Numbered from the stretch's first letter, positions 26,747 to 36,331 are shown. The stretch is DNA of 64,000 nucleotides from Brenneria sp. hezel4-2-4 (GCF_013155275.1 NZ_JABJXS010000007.1:1-64000); one strand, 5' to 3'. Program-made: numbers and translations. The notes: generated by a model not told the origin, from the letters alone.

Positions 26747-27673
26747 ATGGCAAAGCAAAAGTTTAAAATTTCCAACTGGTCTGCCTACAACAATGCGCTC
26801 AGGCAGCGTGCCTCCCTGACTGGGTGGCTCGTGCATGGACTGATTGTGCTCACCCTGAAGGTCGTGGCCGACCGTTTCACTACACCGATATGGCCATCAC
26901 AACGGTTCTGATGTGTTTAACCTTTCGCTCCGCGCATTACAGGGCTTCATTGACTCTATTTTTAAATTAATGACCTGTATTATGTTGCCCGGATTACTCT
27001 CTGGTCAGCAAACGAGCAAACGAGCAAACGAGCAAACGAGCAAACGAGCAAAGGGCGTCAATATCAGTATAAAAATGCCTACCCGTGGCGAAATCTCCCA
27101 CCTCGACATTGACGCCACCGGACTGAAAGTCTTCGGCGAAGGCGAATGGAAAGTCAGGCAGCATGGGGCTGACAGGCACAGAGTATAGTGCAAGCGTCAT
27201 CTGGCCGCGGACAGTACAACGCATGATATTATCTGTGCCGATTTATCGCTCAGCGGTACGACAGATGCGCAGGCACTGCCGGGACTGATTAACCAGACCT
27301 ACCGGAAAATCAGGGAAGCATTAGCTGACGGTGCTTATGACACCCGTTACTGTCATGATGGGTTGCTGAGGAAAAAAATCAGGCCACTTATTCCGCCACG
27401 AAGCGGTGCGCACTACCGGCAGACAAGTACCAAGAGTGTAACCGCGCCGTGGCGAATCAGTATCTGAGCGGCAGTAATGATACCTGGAAAAATAAAGCTG
27501 GTTATCACCGGCATTCAGTGGCAGAAACGACGATGATTCCGAATCAAAACCCTCTGGGCGGTCATCTGAGCCTGCGGGATTATGACGCGCAGGCAGGCGA
27601 AGCGATGGCAATGGTTAAAGCGCTTAACCGGATGACGTTGTTGGGGATGCAGGACAGCGTCAGGATCGCATAA
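26747..27673 (+). pseudogene. IS903-type transposase, heavily degraded
   Basis: The N-terminus MAKQKFKISNWSAYNNALRQ and the C-terminus (NRMTLLGMQDSVRIA) match IS903 transposase, and pieces such as DATGLKVFGEGEWKV remain. Many stops and frame changes interrupt it, and a tandem octamer array at 27007-27054 has expanded within the gene. Non-functional. Confidence 0.85.
27007..27054 (+). repeat. Tandem octanucleotide repeat, 6 units
   Basis: AGCAAACG occurs five times in succession followed by AGCAAAGG. Intact IS903 transposase genes encode SKRAK here with about two such units, so the array arose inside the dead gene, probably by replication slippage. Confidence 0.9.
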
Positions 27674-27729
27674 CGAGTGCATCGGTGGGAACCCTGCTGT
27701 TGGCTGGCTCTGAATTATTCAACAAAGCC

Positions 27730-28384
27730 AGATATTGCATCAATTTTCTCGGAACAGCCATCAGGTAAATCAGAGCGTTGTTTGTTACGCAGAGACATAA
27801 TTGCAATACGTTTCATGAATATGTGATGTATCCAACCATAGGATAATATCTGCGGTCGGAAAACGTAGATCGAATGTTCTGCGATGATAACTACTTTCAC
27901 ATTTCCAGCGAGAATCTCTTATCACTCTGCTACTGAACTTACTTGCCATTAGTTTAGGCCAATTTTGCCCTCATGTCGCGATGGATCTCTGGGGACCGGC
28001 CTGTTTTCCCCTATTTGGTGCCTAATGAAGATCTTCCAATTTATGCATTTTATAAAATAACAATACGTTTTTTTGGGGGGAGCAACGTTATGAGTAGGTT
28101 AGTTGAAGAGAAAAGTCCAGAAAGGAACTTGTGTTTTCATGATGTAGTCATTCGTTGTCGCCAAATAAAAAAGGTGTATTACAAGGAGAACAATACCTGA
28201 ATAATAATTTTCCTTTGGTTTTTCTTGTTGTTATTAAATTGATGATATATGGAGACATCTTTAATGTCAAATGTATTCGATGTATTTTTGTATATAACAT
28301 TGTCCTTTATGAGTTTCATTACCTCATTAATTTTATCTTGTATTGAGTTGTTCTCAGTTACGTGAATTCAATGCTTAAGGTGAA
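27730..28384. other. 650-bp AT-rich region without a recognised gene
   Basis: The minus-strand frame from 27900 to the insertion-sequence boundary (MKVVIIAEHSIYVFRPQILS...) is unrecognised and may be chance. A plus-strand frame at 27973-28200 also lacks family resemblance. The region separates the IS903 insertion from a dehydrogenase pseudogene and probably contains remnants. Confidence 0.35.
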
Positions 28385-29045
28385 AATGAGGAAAATCAAT
28401 ATCAGGCCTCTCTTTCCAAAACGAAGGTGGAACACTCTAGTCAGATAAAAAACCATAATGAATGAATTGCCCTCCACGTTTTAGTGCATAAGATGTGCAC
28501 ATAGCATCATATCCACCCACACAATCAAGTACGGCGTCAACACCATCTGATTTTTTATTTAATTAAGTTCATTATAGTAGTTCCTATTGCCAAGTATTAT
28601 GATGCTGTAGACTGTGTAATTATTAATAAAACCTTTTTCAGGCCTATGTCTTATGATGGTTATTTGGTTTTTTTTCATGCAGTTGGCGATGCGAATAAGC
28701 ATTCTTCCAATCGATGAATTAGCCGCATTAATTATAAGATTTACGTTATCTCTAAGTGGTAATCTTTCTGACGTGATTAATAATGCTGTCATGGAATTAA
28801 TATGACCGATAGCTGCTTGTTGTTCTGATATATCATTGGGGATAGAAAAAAACATTTCGCCTAAATATTTCTACTGGTTTGCCAGGCCCCCATGCTGCCA
28901 ATAGGTAATATGAGCTATTTTATATTTAGATCCGTTGCCGATGAACCAATATTACTGATTCTACCTACCCCCTCAAAGCTAGGAGATAAGTGGGTTTATT
29001 CTCGATTTATATGCTCAGAAAATAGTGATTAAATCTGGTGAATTA
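28385..29045 (-). pseudogene. Medium-chain (quinone-type) dehydrogenase remnant
   Basis: Scattered minus-strand frames give, in order, SRINPLIS and a FEGVGRI-like stretch (about 29000-28960), SNIGSSATDL, IGSMGAWQTS, then a longer frame 28855-28559 with PNDISEQQAAIGHINSMTAL and LIINAANSSIGRMLI (the nucleotide-binding fold), then VDAVLDCVGGYDAM and YALKRGGQFIHYGFL. This is the expected order for a zinc-type or quinone oxidoreductase. Frames change at least four times, so it is dead. Confidence 0.7.
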
Positions 29046-29702
29046 ATGGTGAAGAATCATTCTCACTCGTTCCATATTCGGTAATATATCTTCACAGTTA
29101 CACGTTGATTCTATTTCCCGGGGTCTCTTACAATCGATCTTGTATACTCTTCTCTATACATATTAGTATCCTCCCCCATATGTTTGTTGATTTTAGCATT
29201 TGCTATAGTATGGCGGAATAGTCTTTTTATAAAAATCTGGTTGTTATGAATAGTAGGATACTCATTATTATATAATTCAATCTATTGGTGGTGATTATTT
29301 CTTATAATCATGTTCTCTGATGTTGAATATTTTGTTATAACTGGTATTGTCAGTGTTTTTATATGAAATATCCACTTCTATATATAAGGTGTGTTGGATT
29401 TTTTTTTCGCCAGAAAATAATGGCTCATCGCCTAATCCGGTTAATAACCAATTCAAATGTTATCATCTTTCCAGTTTCATCTGTAGGCTATGTTTATTTG
29501 TTTCGGGAAATTGTTGCCTGGAGCGGATTTCTGTTGGTGTGTGGCATTTTAATAGAAATAGATTGTAAGTTAGATGTTTCTCATGTTTGGTGCTCGCATT
29601 ATATTAAATAGCTTCGCATAATAGCGCTACACATGTAGATCATAACAGGTCTCGCACGATTAGACGTGAAGCATCAAGGTGAAAGTTATTTTATTTAGAT
29701 GT
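29046..29702. other. AT-rich 650-bp region, no supported gene
   Basis: Two overlapping plus-strand frames (29347-29568 and 29363-29611) contain hydrophobic stretches but have no recognisable domain or ribosome-binding site. I treat them as chance. The region forms the right edge of the AT-rich cargo next to the conjugative backbone. Confidence 0.4.
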
Positions 29703-30398
29703 TCACATGTATTTCTTAAACGCCCCCACTGTAATTGAAACCGTCACCCCCAGCAGAAATGCCGCCGGCAATAAAATCACGCAGGGATTGATGGAGGACG
29801 GCAATGAAAGATAAATCATCCACGCCAGAAAAAACGTCGGGATAATGGTTCTTTTGGCGTGATGATAGATAAAGCCGGACTCGTATCCACAGCCGAAACG
29901 GCGAATATCACGACGCACCAGTCCGTCAACGATCCCAGTCAGCGCCGCGAGGATAAAGAGTAGAGAGGTTAATAGCAGAATAAATACTCTCAGTACAAAG
30001 GTCAGCGTGATATAAATCGTTGCTTTGACATAACTGTCTAACCAGTAAAACCAGTCGCTGTCTTGTTTATGGCGTAGCTGTTCCAGCCAGGGAACGAATC
30101 CGGTATCCATAAATACCCACTGCCATGTTTTACCCAGAATAATATCCAGTTGGTTCACCGGATCCGACATTAGCAAACTCCGGGTGACATTTTCCGCAAA
30201 CCAGTTTAATTCCGTCTCCATCATTATACGGCTGTGTTCCGCGCCTTGTTCGGACCAAAGAAAAGCGATCCCCAGCCATTCAACAATCAGGCTGAAAAAC
30301 AACGAACCGATAAGCGCTGCGCAGATCTTTCCCAGACTCGACAACAGCGTGGAAAGTACTCCTTTTGGGTGGGCAACAGGCTGGTTCGGGGTCTCACT
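29703..30398 (-). CDS. Integrative conjugative element membrane protein, TIGR03747 (DUF4400) type
   Basis: Start chosen at 30398 (MSETPNQPVAHPKGVL), which overlaps the TraD stop by 5 bp; 231 aa. Membrane helices occur near residues 18-40, 117-150 and 190-225, with a conserved patch RRDIRRFGCGYESGFIYHHAK before the last pair. It is always adjacent to TraD in this class and likely works with the coupling protein at the inner membrane. Its usual downstream neighbour, the RAQPRD gene, has been displaced by about 14 kb. Confidence 0.88.
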   Translation of the reverse strand, partial: SETPNQPVAHPKGVLSTLLSSLGKICAALIGSLFFSLIVEWLGIAFLWSEQGAEHSRIMMETELNWFAENVTRSLLMSDPVNQLDIILGKTWQWVFMDTGFVPWLEQLRHKQDSDWFYWLDSYVKATIYITLTFVLRVFILLLTSLLFILAALTGIVDGLVRRDIRRFGCGYESGFIYHHAKRTIIPTFFLAWMIYLSLPSSINPCVILLPAAFLLGVTVSITVGAFKKYM

Positions 30399-32505
30399 CA
30401 TCCATTCCTTCCTGTAGTGTGGACAGCAAATCTGCATGATGGGGGACGGTATCGGGGAGTGTTGCGCTATTCCACCATTGCTCCCCGGTACGATAACTAG
30501 CTTTCATATATTCCGTCAGTTGCAGGACACTGTCTGGCATAAAGGTGTCGTCAATTGCTGCGGGTAGCGGCATCCTGATTTTCCATAATTGCCCGCCTTC
30601 CAACAGAGCGAAAGCTTGTCCTTTCGGAAGCTGGATCAATGCAGCCGGGTCGATAAGCGGCACGCTGACGGCACTGACGCGATCCTGAGTATTGCTGATA
30701 AAATCCGATTCATGATCGGGATTGGAGGAATCAGTGACGCCCGAGATGACCGTATTGGTCAGCACGTCCACATTGTGTAACTGCGCGGTCATCAGCTCTG
30801 CAGTGGCGGTTTCGCGCACGCGCAGCATGATCAGATTGTTGAAGTTGCCGATAACCTGCCGGGCTTTTGCCGCATTGCCGAGACGAGCTTCAATATCACT
30901 CAGCGTTTGGGTGTAAGCGGTGACCTGGATATTTGCGCCGCCGCCTTTGTTAATCAACGGAATAAATTCATCGCCCATCAGTTCGCTGAATTCGTCGCAA
31001 TGGAGATTAATCGGGACTTTTGTCTGGCTTTCATCCTCAGGCAGGCCATCATTGACGCCGAATTTATAAATATATCCGGCAACGCTGACCAGATCGGCGA
31101 ACATACTGTTACCCACGGCGGCGGCTACGTCGGTATCGGATAATGCGTCCAGCCCCACGTACACAATACCGCGCTTACGGATGATCTGCTGCCAGTCGAA
31201 TATCGGGCGGGGATCGTCCAGATCGCTGTACGAAGGGGCCAGTAATTGCGCCGTTTTCCCGGTAGTCAACTTTTCTAATAACGGCAGTAATGAGGCCACG
31301 ATTTTATCAAAATACGTCTTATCATAACGCACCGCTGAGCGCAGACCGTCCAGAATGGGATCATAGAGCCGTGTTGCGGCCAGATACTGCTCCAGCGCCA
31401 CGACATAGTTATCCCGACCCTGTAGATTACGCGGCGTATTTTTGTCGGTCACTTTCCCGGCTATCTGCGCAATAACATCCCAGGCTTTGGGTTCATGTTT
31501 TGGCAGGTAATACTGCGCATAGCGGATAAACAGATCGTCGATATTGATAACGTGCCGGGAGATTTGCAGGTAGTCCGGTCGATGACCCAGTTCAATCAGG
31601 GCGCGAGCGATAATATTTACAAATCGCCACGCAAACTCTTTAAATGCGGCGCTATCCCCCTCGCTGGAAAGCTGTCCAGCGATACGCCCGGCCACTTCAG
31701 AGATACGGCCAAATCGCCCGATGGCGTTATAGCGCGCGCTGATATCCGGCCAGCCGAGATGGAAGACGTAAAATTCATCTTCGCGACCGGCGCGTTTCGC
31801 TTCAGCGTAAGTCCGGCGCAGTAAATCCGCGTCACCTTTCGGATCAAAAATGATCACGACCTCGCCACGGCGGATATCTTGCGTAATAAACAGTTCTGCC
31901 AGCCGGGTTTTGCCCACGCGGGTGGTGCCCATGACCAGAGTATGACCGACACGCTCGCCCAGCGGCAGGGTGACGTCGGTTTCATGCAGTTCGATGCCGT
32001 GCAGCAGGGGGCTGCCGCCAACCGGGGGCAGCGGGCGTACCGGGTTCAGCCAGTGGTTGTGGGAGAGACAGCGTCGGACAATAGGAAATGGCGCATCGCA
32101 GACTTTTTCCAGTTTCCGGGCCTGTTGATACAACCAGTGAGGATGCACGTATTTGGAGACTTCCGGTCGTCGGCAGGTATGCAGGCGCTGGGTGTGTTTT
32201 TGCTCCCAGCGAAATCCGCGTCCGATAAACAGCAGGTGGCGGCTGACCGGCACCCGATCGCTGGACATTACATAACACGGCAGCCGGCGAATATTGCGTC
32301 GATAGCGCAAAATGGTCAGCCCTTGCCGTCCTCTGAATCCGGCAAACAGCAGAAAGCCCCCGGCCAGCGGATAGCTGACGGAAGGCGAGAGCATCAGTGA
32401 CCACGGCGCGACCAGACAGATGGCGCCTGCCGCCAGACCCGCTGCGGCGCTGTAGAGTTCCACTGCCGGACGCAACAGGGTTTCGATGACGTGACGGTCG
32501 CTCAT
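30394..32505 (-). CDS. traD: Type IV coupling protein TraD (TIGR03743 type)
   Basis: The 703-aa protein has two N-terminal membrane segments (about residues 16-36 and 41-58), Walker A VMGTTRVGKTRLAELFI near residue 190, and Walker B VPINLHCDEFSELMGDEFIP near residue 500 followed by the ring-ATPase core. It delivers the relaxase-DNA complex to the channel. Overlap with both neighbours (4 to 5 bp) marks an operon. No relaxase gene is seen in this window, so its cargo is not encoded here. Confidence 0.93.
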   Translation of the reverse strand: MSDRHVIETLLRPAVELYSAAAGLAAGAICLVAPWSLMLSPSVSYPLAGGFLLFAGFRGRQGLTILRYRRNIRRLPCYVMSSDRVPVSRHLLFIGRGFRWEQKHTQRLHTCRRPEVSKYVHPHWLYQQARKLEKVCDAPFPIVRRCLSHNHWLNPVRPLPPVGGSPLLHGIELHETDVTLPLGERVGHTLVMGTTRVGKTRLAELFITQDIRRGEVVIIFDPKGDADLLRRTYAEAKRAGREDEFYVFHLGWPDISARYNAIGRFGRISEVAGRIAGQLSSEGDSAAFKEFAWRFVNIIARALIELGHRPDYLQISRHVINIDDLFIRYAQYYLPKHEPKAWDVIAQIAGKVTDKNTPRNLQGRDNYVVALEQYLAATRLYDPILDGLRSAVRYDKTYFDKIVASLLPLLEKLTTGKTAQLLAPSYSDLDDPRPIFDWQQIIRKRGIVYVGLDALSDTDVAAAVGNSMFADLVSVAGYIYKFGVNDGLPEDESQTKVPINLHCDEFSELMGDEFIPLINKGGGANIQVTAYTQTLSDIEARLGNAAKARQVIGNFNNLIMLRVRETATAELMTAQLHNVDVLTNTVISGVTDSSNPDHESDFISNTQDRVSAVSVPLIDPAALIQLPKGQAFALLEGGQLWKIRMPLPAAIDDTFMPDSVLQLTEYMKASYRTGEQWWNSATLPDTVPHHADLLSTLQEGMDE

Positions 32506-32999
32506 TGCGACAGCCCGGACGCCGTGATGAGCACCGGATACGCAGCCAGTTGCAGACGCTGCGCCAAATCGTCGCCGTTGACGGGGAGCAGCGTAAGATC
32601 GCCCGCTTTTTCACGCAGTGCGCGTAAACGTTCTGCGGACGCCACGCTGACGACCAGCCCGGTGGCGTTCAGTGATGTCAGCTTCGTTTTGTTTTTACCC
32701 AGCCATTGCACAGAAAGGGGGTCGTCGCCGATTAAAAACAGCGGTGTCATGCCCGGCAGCGACAATCGGCGCGGTGTGACGGGGCCGGGATGCAGACGTG
32801 AGGAAAGAACGGGGAAAACGGCTTCCGGTAAAGGAACAGGAAGTGCGGAAGAAGAGGCGGGTGCGTCCGGTTCAGGCGCAATGGCGCTGAATAGCGGGGC
32901 GGTGGATTCGCCGCCAAGATCGGCGATGACGATCGGTGACGCGCCAGCCTGAAATGTGGTAGCAAGCAGAACGATGGTTGGGGAAAAGGCTTTCAGCAT
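32502..32999 (-). CDS. Integrative conjugative element protein, TIGR03765 (PFL_4695) type
   Basis: The 165-aa protein has a signal peptide and the family signature SSRLHPGPVTPRRLSLP, then PLFLIGDDPLSVQWLGKN and LNATGLVVSVAS. It is a periplasmic accessory protein of unknown function that sits between the transglycosylase and TraD in this element class, as here. Its stop overlaps the TraD start by 4 bp. Confidence 0.88.
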   Translation of the reverse strand: MLKAFSPTIVLLATTFQAGASPIVIADLGGESTAPLFSAIAPEPDAPASSSALPVPLPEAVFPVLSSRLHPGPVTPRRLSLPGMTPLFLIGDDPLSVQWLGKNKTKLTSLNATGLVVSVASAERLRALREKAGDLTLLPVNGDDLAQRLQLAAYPVLITASGLSQ

Positions 33000-33044
33000 G
33001 GCATGAATTCCTTATTTTCTGATTTCATGAGTTCATGGCGGAGA

Positions 33045-33560
33045 TTACAGGTGACGGAAAACCTGCTGGCGATAGCGTTGCGCCGGTTTTCCGCCTGCCG
33101 GGCGGTGGTAGCGTCCGACGGCTTCGGGCCAGCTCTGCCATTTGTCGTAGTGGCGGCGCAGCAACGTAGCGGTGAGGTGCAGATTGGGATACGGCGCAAG
33201 CGCCTCACAGGGATGGGAAAAATGGTGGCCGTTCCAGCCGAGATTGATTTGTCCCAGTCCGGCATCAATGCGCTTTGGGCTGGTGGTGCGCAGGAACCGG
33301 TGCAGGGCGGCGCAGGCTTGCTGTCGGGTGGCATAGCGGTAACCTTTTCCAGCTACGTTGAGCGTCCATGGCCATGGTCTGACGTCCTGCGCCAGGCGGG
33401 CGCCGCTTTCCGTCAGCGCGACGGCGTAGAGAAGATCAGCCGGAACCTTGTTCAGCCAGGCGACCTGCCGGTAGCCATAGGGAATATCCGGCGCCGCATG
33501 GACGGACAGCGCGAACGGCAGCAAAAACAGGGATATCAGGGTGTGGTAACGGGCAGCCAT
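33045..33560 (-). CDS. Lytic transglycosylase-like protein (SLT domain)
   Basis: The 171-aa secreted protein has a signal peptide cut near VHAAPDIPYG. A catalytic Glu lies in AVALTESGARLA (about residue 52), GLGQINLGWN contains the second SLT motif, and ATRQQACAALHRFLR stands between them. It would open the peptidoglycan for assembly of the conjugative channel. It overlaps the TIGR03759 gene by 25 bp. Confidence 0.88.
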   Translation of the reverse strand: MAARYHTLISLFLLPFALSVHAAPDIPYGYRQVAWLNKVPADLLYAVALTESGARLAQDVRPWPWTLNVAGKGYRYATRQQACAALHRFLRTTSPKRIDAGLGQINLGWNGHHFSHPCEALAPYPNLHLTATLLRRHYDKWQSWPEAVGRYHRPAGGKPAQRYRQQVFRHL

Positions 33561-34222
33561 GCGTCCCCCCGGCGTTCGAGTACCGCAGGCATTTTCCCCT
33601 GGCCATTTTGCATCCAGCGCCCGCCGTCATGGTTGAGGGTAATTTCCCTGCGCTTCACCCGCGTAATATCAATACGTTTGCTGATGGCCCAGCGCCGCAG
33701 GCGGGCATCATCGTTGTTGCTGTCGACCAGATAGAGGTCGAGCGGATGGTCGGATTGAAGCAGGACGCTGAGCCGGGTATCGCAGGCCGGACAGTTTTCC
33801 GACACAAAAACCGCCAGACGGCTGTCTTCATGCGCAGTCGGGAGCGAGGCTGCGGCTACCGGCAGCACATCCGGGAAGCGGCGTTTCCACGCAGCGTCGT
33901 AGGCGCGTTGAAACGCCAGCTCTTTTTCCACCCGCTGAAACTCTTTTTCGACCAGCAGGTCGGCGTATTTACGGCGCTCGGCATCGGTGGCGGCCTCCAC
34001 GCCGAGTGTGGTGAGCGGATCGAGATCCGGCGACCAGATGCCGCGTTCGCCGCGTTTGAGTTGTTCGTAGCGCGTCCATTCTTCCGGCGTCAGTCCCCAG
34101 CGTTGTGCGCCTGAGAGCGTGGACAACGGTTTTTCAGCGCTGCGGGTGGTGTCCGTGGCGGTTTCGGTGGCGGCCTGCGCCAGTGGTATGGCGCAGGCGA
34201 ACAACAAGGGCAGGATTTTCAT
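33536..34222 (-). CDS. Integrative conjugative element protein, TIGR03759 type
   Basis: The 228-aa protein has a signal peptide, a helical middle (RRKYADLLVEKEFQRVEKEL), and a C-terminal thioredoxin-like part with SENCPACDTRLSVLL, a CPAC pair as in disulphide handlers. It may assist disulphide chemistry of secreted conjugation proteins, but that is inference. The start is preceded by GGGAGGCGACAT, a strong ribosome-binding site. Confidence 0.87.
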   Translation of the reverse strand: MKILPLLFACAIPLAQAATETATDTTRSAEKPLSTLSGAQRWGLTPEEWTRYEQLKRGERGIWSPDLDPLTTLGVEAATDAERRKYADLLVEKEFQRVEKELAFQRAYDAAWKRRFPDVLPVAAASLPTAHEDSRLAVFVSENCPACDTRLSVLLQSDHPLDLYLVDSNNDDARLRRWAISKRIDITRVKRREITLNHDGGRWMQNGQGKMPAVLERRGDAWLPVTTP

Positions 34223-34233
34223 GTCGCCTCCCG

Positions 34234-34725
34234 TCAGCTCATCAACCGGTCGGTGGGCGCGCGTTGAAAACAGACGGTGCGGGTCACTTCATCCGTGTTC
34301 ATAACCCATGCCTCTCCGGCAATCACCCGGAGCGCATCGTCTATTCGCATTGGTCCCATTGAACGCTGGATATCGGGCAGGGGGCTGGCAAATAGCTGCC
34401 GCGTGTCACGGGTCACGGGCAGACACAGTCCGTAGCCGGTGCCGGAAAGCCAGGCGCGCAGCGCATCGCCTCGGGTGGCGGTCGGCCGGTTTTTCTTTGG
34501 CGCGGGAAGGGCATGGCTTGTCACCTGACGCAGTGGAAATGTCAGTGTTTCATCCGGCGTCAGACTGACCAGCGTGTATCGTGCGGTATGCACGACTTCA
34601 ATGGGCGCGGGAGTGGCGGAGATGCTCTGGGTGTGGGTTTCGGAGGGCGTAACGGTGGCCGTCTTTGCTGTACAGGCTGACAGGATAAGGATTACGGTGA
34701 TGGGCCATAAACGGGATTTCTTCAT
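34234..34725 (-). CDS. PilL-like conjugative lipoprotein, TIGR03748 type
   Basis: Start at 34725 (MKKSRLWPITVILILSAC) gives a lipobox (ILSAC) and 163 aa; the longer frame adds a non-signal extension. The body has HTARYTLVSLTPDETLTFPL and GDALRAWLSGTGYGLC. The family is related to the N-terminal part of PilL in element-encoded type IV pilus loci. The rest of the pil cluster normally found beyond it is absent here. Confidence 0.82.
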   Translation of the reverse strand: MKKSRLWPITVILILSACTAKTATVTPSETHTQSISATPAPIEVVHTARYTLVSLTPDETLTFPLRQVTSHALPAPKKNRPTATRGDALRAWLSGTGYGLCLPVTRDTRQLFASPLPDIQRSMGPMRIDDALRVIAGEAWVMNTDEVTRTVCFQRAPTDRLMS

Positions 34726-34870
34726 GATATGCTCCGGTAGTGGGAAAGGCCGGGACAGAATGAAAAAAAACGCGGGGAAAAGCGGCAAGAAACTAAAATC
34801 CTGACGTTGGACATTTTATCCTTTGAACTAAACTAATATGACTTAGTCCGTTAGTTCGTCTGGAGGTATT

Positions 34871-35116
34871 ATGCAAACAGTGAACATTCATGAGGCGAAA
34901 ACCCATTTGTCCCGGCTGGTTGATATGGCCGCGAAGGGGGAGTCCTTTATCATAGCCAAAGCCGGTAAGCCGTTGGTCAAAGTAACGGCATTGAGCGCGC
35001 CGGAGCCTCAGCAGGAAAGGCGGTTAGGGTTTATGGCGGGCAACATCAACGTGCCCGATGACTTTGACCGGATGGGCGAAGGGGAGATTGAGCAGCTTTT
35101 CGGCGGTGACAAATGA
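34871..35116 (+). CDS. Phd/YefM-family antitoxin
   Basis: The 81-aa protein has the Phd fold: MQTVNIHEAKTHLSRLVDMA, GESFIIAKAGKPLVKVTAL. The C-terminal 25 residues (NVPDDFDRMGEGEIEQLFGG) form the toxin-neutralising tail. It is the first gene of a pair with a PIN-domain toxin whose start it overlaps (ATGA at 35113-35116). The ribosome-binding site GGAGG lies at 34861. Confidence 0.88.
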   Translation: MQTVNIHEAKTHLSRLVDMAAKGESFIIAKAGKPLVKVTALSAPEPQQERRLGFMAGNINVPDDFDRMGEGEIEQLFGGDK

Positions 35117-35491
35117 AATTTTTACTCGACACCCATGTGTTGCTGTGGGCATGCCGGAAAAACTGTCTTCATCAACAGCGAAGTTGCTGGGTTCGCCGGA
35201 AAATGAGCTTTTTTCAGCGTAGTCAGTCTTTGGGAAGTCGTCATTAAGCGCGGGCTGGGACGTGACGATTTTCAGGTCGATGTGCGATTGCTGCGCAGGG
35301 GGCTGCTGGATAATGGTTACAGCGAATTACCTATCGCCAGCGAACATGTTGTTTCGGTCGAGAGTCTGCCTGCCGTTTACAAAGATCCTTTTGATCGTCT
35401 GTTGGTGGCGCAGGCGACAATGGAGGGCATTACGCTGTTGACCACCGATGCGCTGGTTGCACGGTATCCCGGCCCAATACAGCAAATTTAG
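35113..35491 (+). pseudogene. PIN-domain (VapC-like) toxin, twice frameshifted
   Basis: The start reads MKFLLDTHVLLWA, with the catalytic Asp of a PIN RNase. After a lost base near 35150 the frame continues MPEKLSSSTAKLLGSPENE. After another near 35215 it reads SLWEVVIKRGLGRDDFQ, and the final 69 codons contain KDPFDRLLVAQATMEGI with the last acidic residues (TTDALVARY). The enzyme would be an RNase paired with the Phd antitoxin at 34871, but it is inactivated, leaving a solitary antitoxin. Confidence 0.85.
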
Positions 35492-35644
35492 GCGACGTCT
35501 TTCACCTGTAATGGCTATGGAAACCTTTACTGAATCATTATTTTTTCATGTCATGACGCATCATAAGAATGACGTCCGTTAAGACGTAATGGGGTTACAT
35601 TACGGGATATACGAATTCAGGATTGATTTTGCGCAGCGAAGTAT

Positions 35645-35833
35645 TCAACGCATAATGGATGCGCCGGTTGCTGTTTTAAGAGAACGGGGAATTAGCTTTC
35701 CAATAATATCGTCAGGCATCCAGCTTTCAATAATCACTATGCCGGCGCAGCTGCGCAGTTGAGCATGACGTACAGCAACTTCCTCTATGCTATTGATGTT
35801 GATCGTGGTATCGCTGCCACATGATTTTTCCAT
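35645..35833 (-). CDS. Small hypothetical protein
   Basis: A 62-aa frame starts with MEKSCGSDTTININSIEEVA behind a GAGGAGC ribosome-binding site. It is acidic to neutral, with no signal peptide and no known domain. It may be an element accessory gene. Uncertain. Confidence 0.4.
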   Translation of the reverse strand: MEKSCGSDTTININSIEEVAVRHAQLRSCAGIVIIESWMPDDIIGKLIPRSLKTATGASIMR

Positions 35834-35878
35834 CGTTGCTCCTCAGGTGTTTATGTTGTCGAAGTCATGACGGCTATT

Positions 35879-36163
35879 TCACTTATACCACCATGTATCA
35901 AATTGTTCGGCGAAATTTGCCGCCTGCTGGAGATCTGCACCGAAATGTTGTGTGAAATAACCTTCGGGCGTGGCGTAATTTACCCTGCAGCCATTGTTAT
36001 GGCACTCCATTACGGCTGCGTTGGTCTGGTATTTTTGGGCCAAACGAATGAGATCATCAAGCTGGAAGCCATGTTGCAGCGCGGTGACCAGCATGGTCTG
36101 TACCGCCTGCATTTCAATATTGTACAGGCACTGGGTCAGGTTCTGGATGTTGGTGTCGGTCAT
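35879..36163 (-). CDS. Small hypothetical protein
   Basis: I start at the ATG at 36163 (MTDTNIQNLTQCLYNIEMQA), giving 94 aa, because a GGGAGCCC ribosome-binding-like stretch precedes it. An upstream extension to 36310 is possible but looks like intergenic sequence. The protein is helical, with HGFQLDDLIRLAQKYQTNAAV and NNGCRVNYATPEGY. I do not recognise its family. Likely an accessory gene of the element. Confidence 0.5.
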   Translation of the reverse strand: MTDTNIQNLTQCLYNIEMQAVQTMLVTALQHGFQLDDLIRLAQKYQTNAAVMECHNNGCRVNYATPEGYFTQHFGADLQQAANFAEQFDTWWYK

Positions 36164-36331
36164 GGGGGCTCCCGCAGGGATAATGAAAAGAGGATTTCCG
36201 GTTTGCGCTCTCTGCTTGGAGGAAATAGCAGAGATAGGGACGCTGTCAGCGACAGCAGACTGCCGGCGTAGTGAATCTATTCCGGGAACAACGCTGAATA
36301 AAAAACTCACATTCGGTTAAATAAGAAAACT

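Larger units (their letters stand above)
26672..27729 (+). mobile_element. IS903-like IS5-family insertion sequence (1058 bp)
   Basis: The left end GGCTTAGTTGAATAAATC and the right end (reverse complement GGCTTTGTTGAATAATT) match IS903 ends, and the length equals that of IS903 (about 1057 bp). The flanking 9-bp repeats AAATATTGC (26663-26671) and AGATATTGC (27730-27738) differ at one base, so this is a decayed but original insertion. Confidence 0.85.

Noticed and set aside
27973-28200. Plus-strand ORF of 75 codons
   Set aside because: No family resemblance and weak start context; sits in decayed AT-rich sequence.
31879-32400. Plus-strand 173-codon ORF within traD
   Set aside because: Shadow of the TraD N-terminus; no motif or ribosome-binding site.
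33003-33734. Plus-strand 243-codon ORF across the transglycosylase and TIGR03759 genes
   Set aside because: Antisense shadow; the minus strand carries recognisable families throughout.
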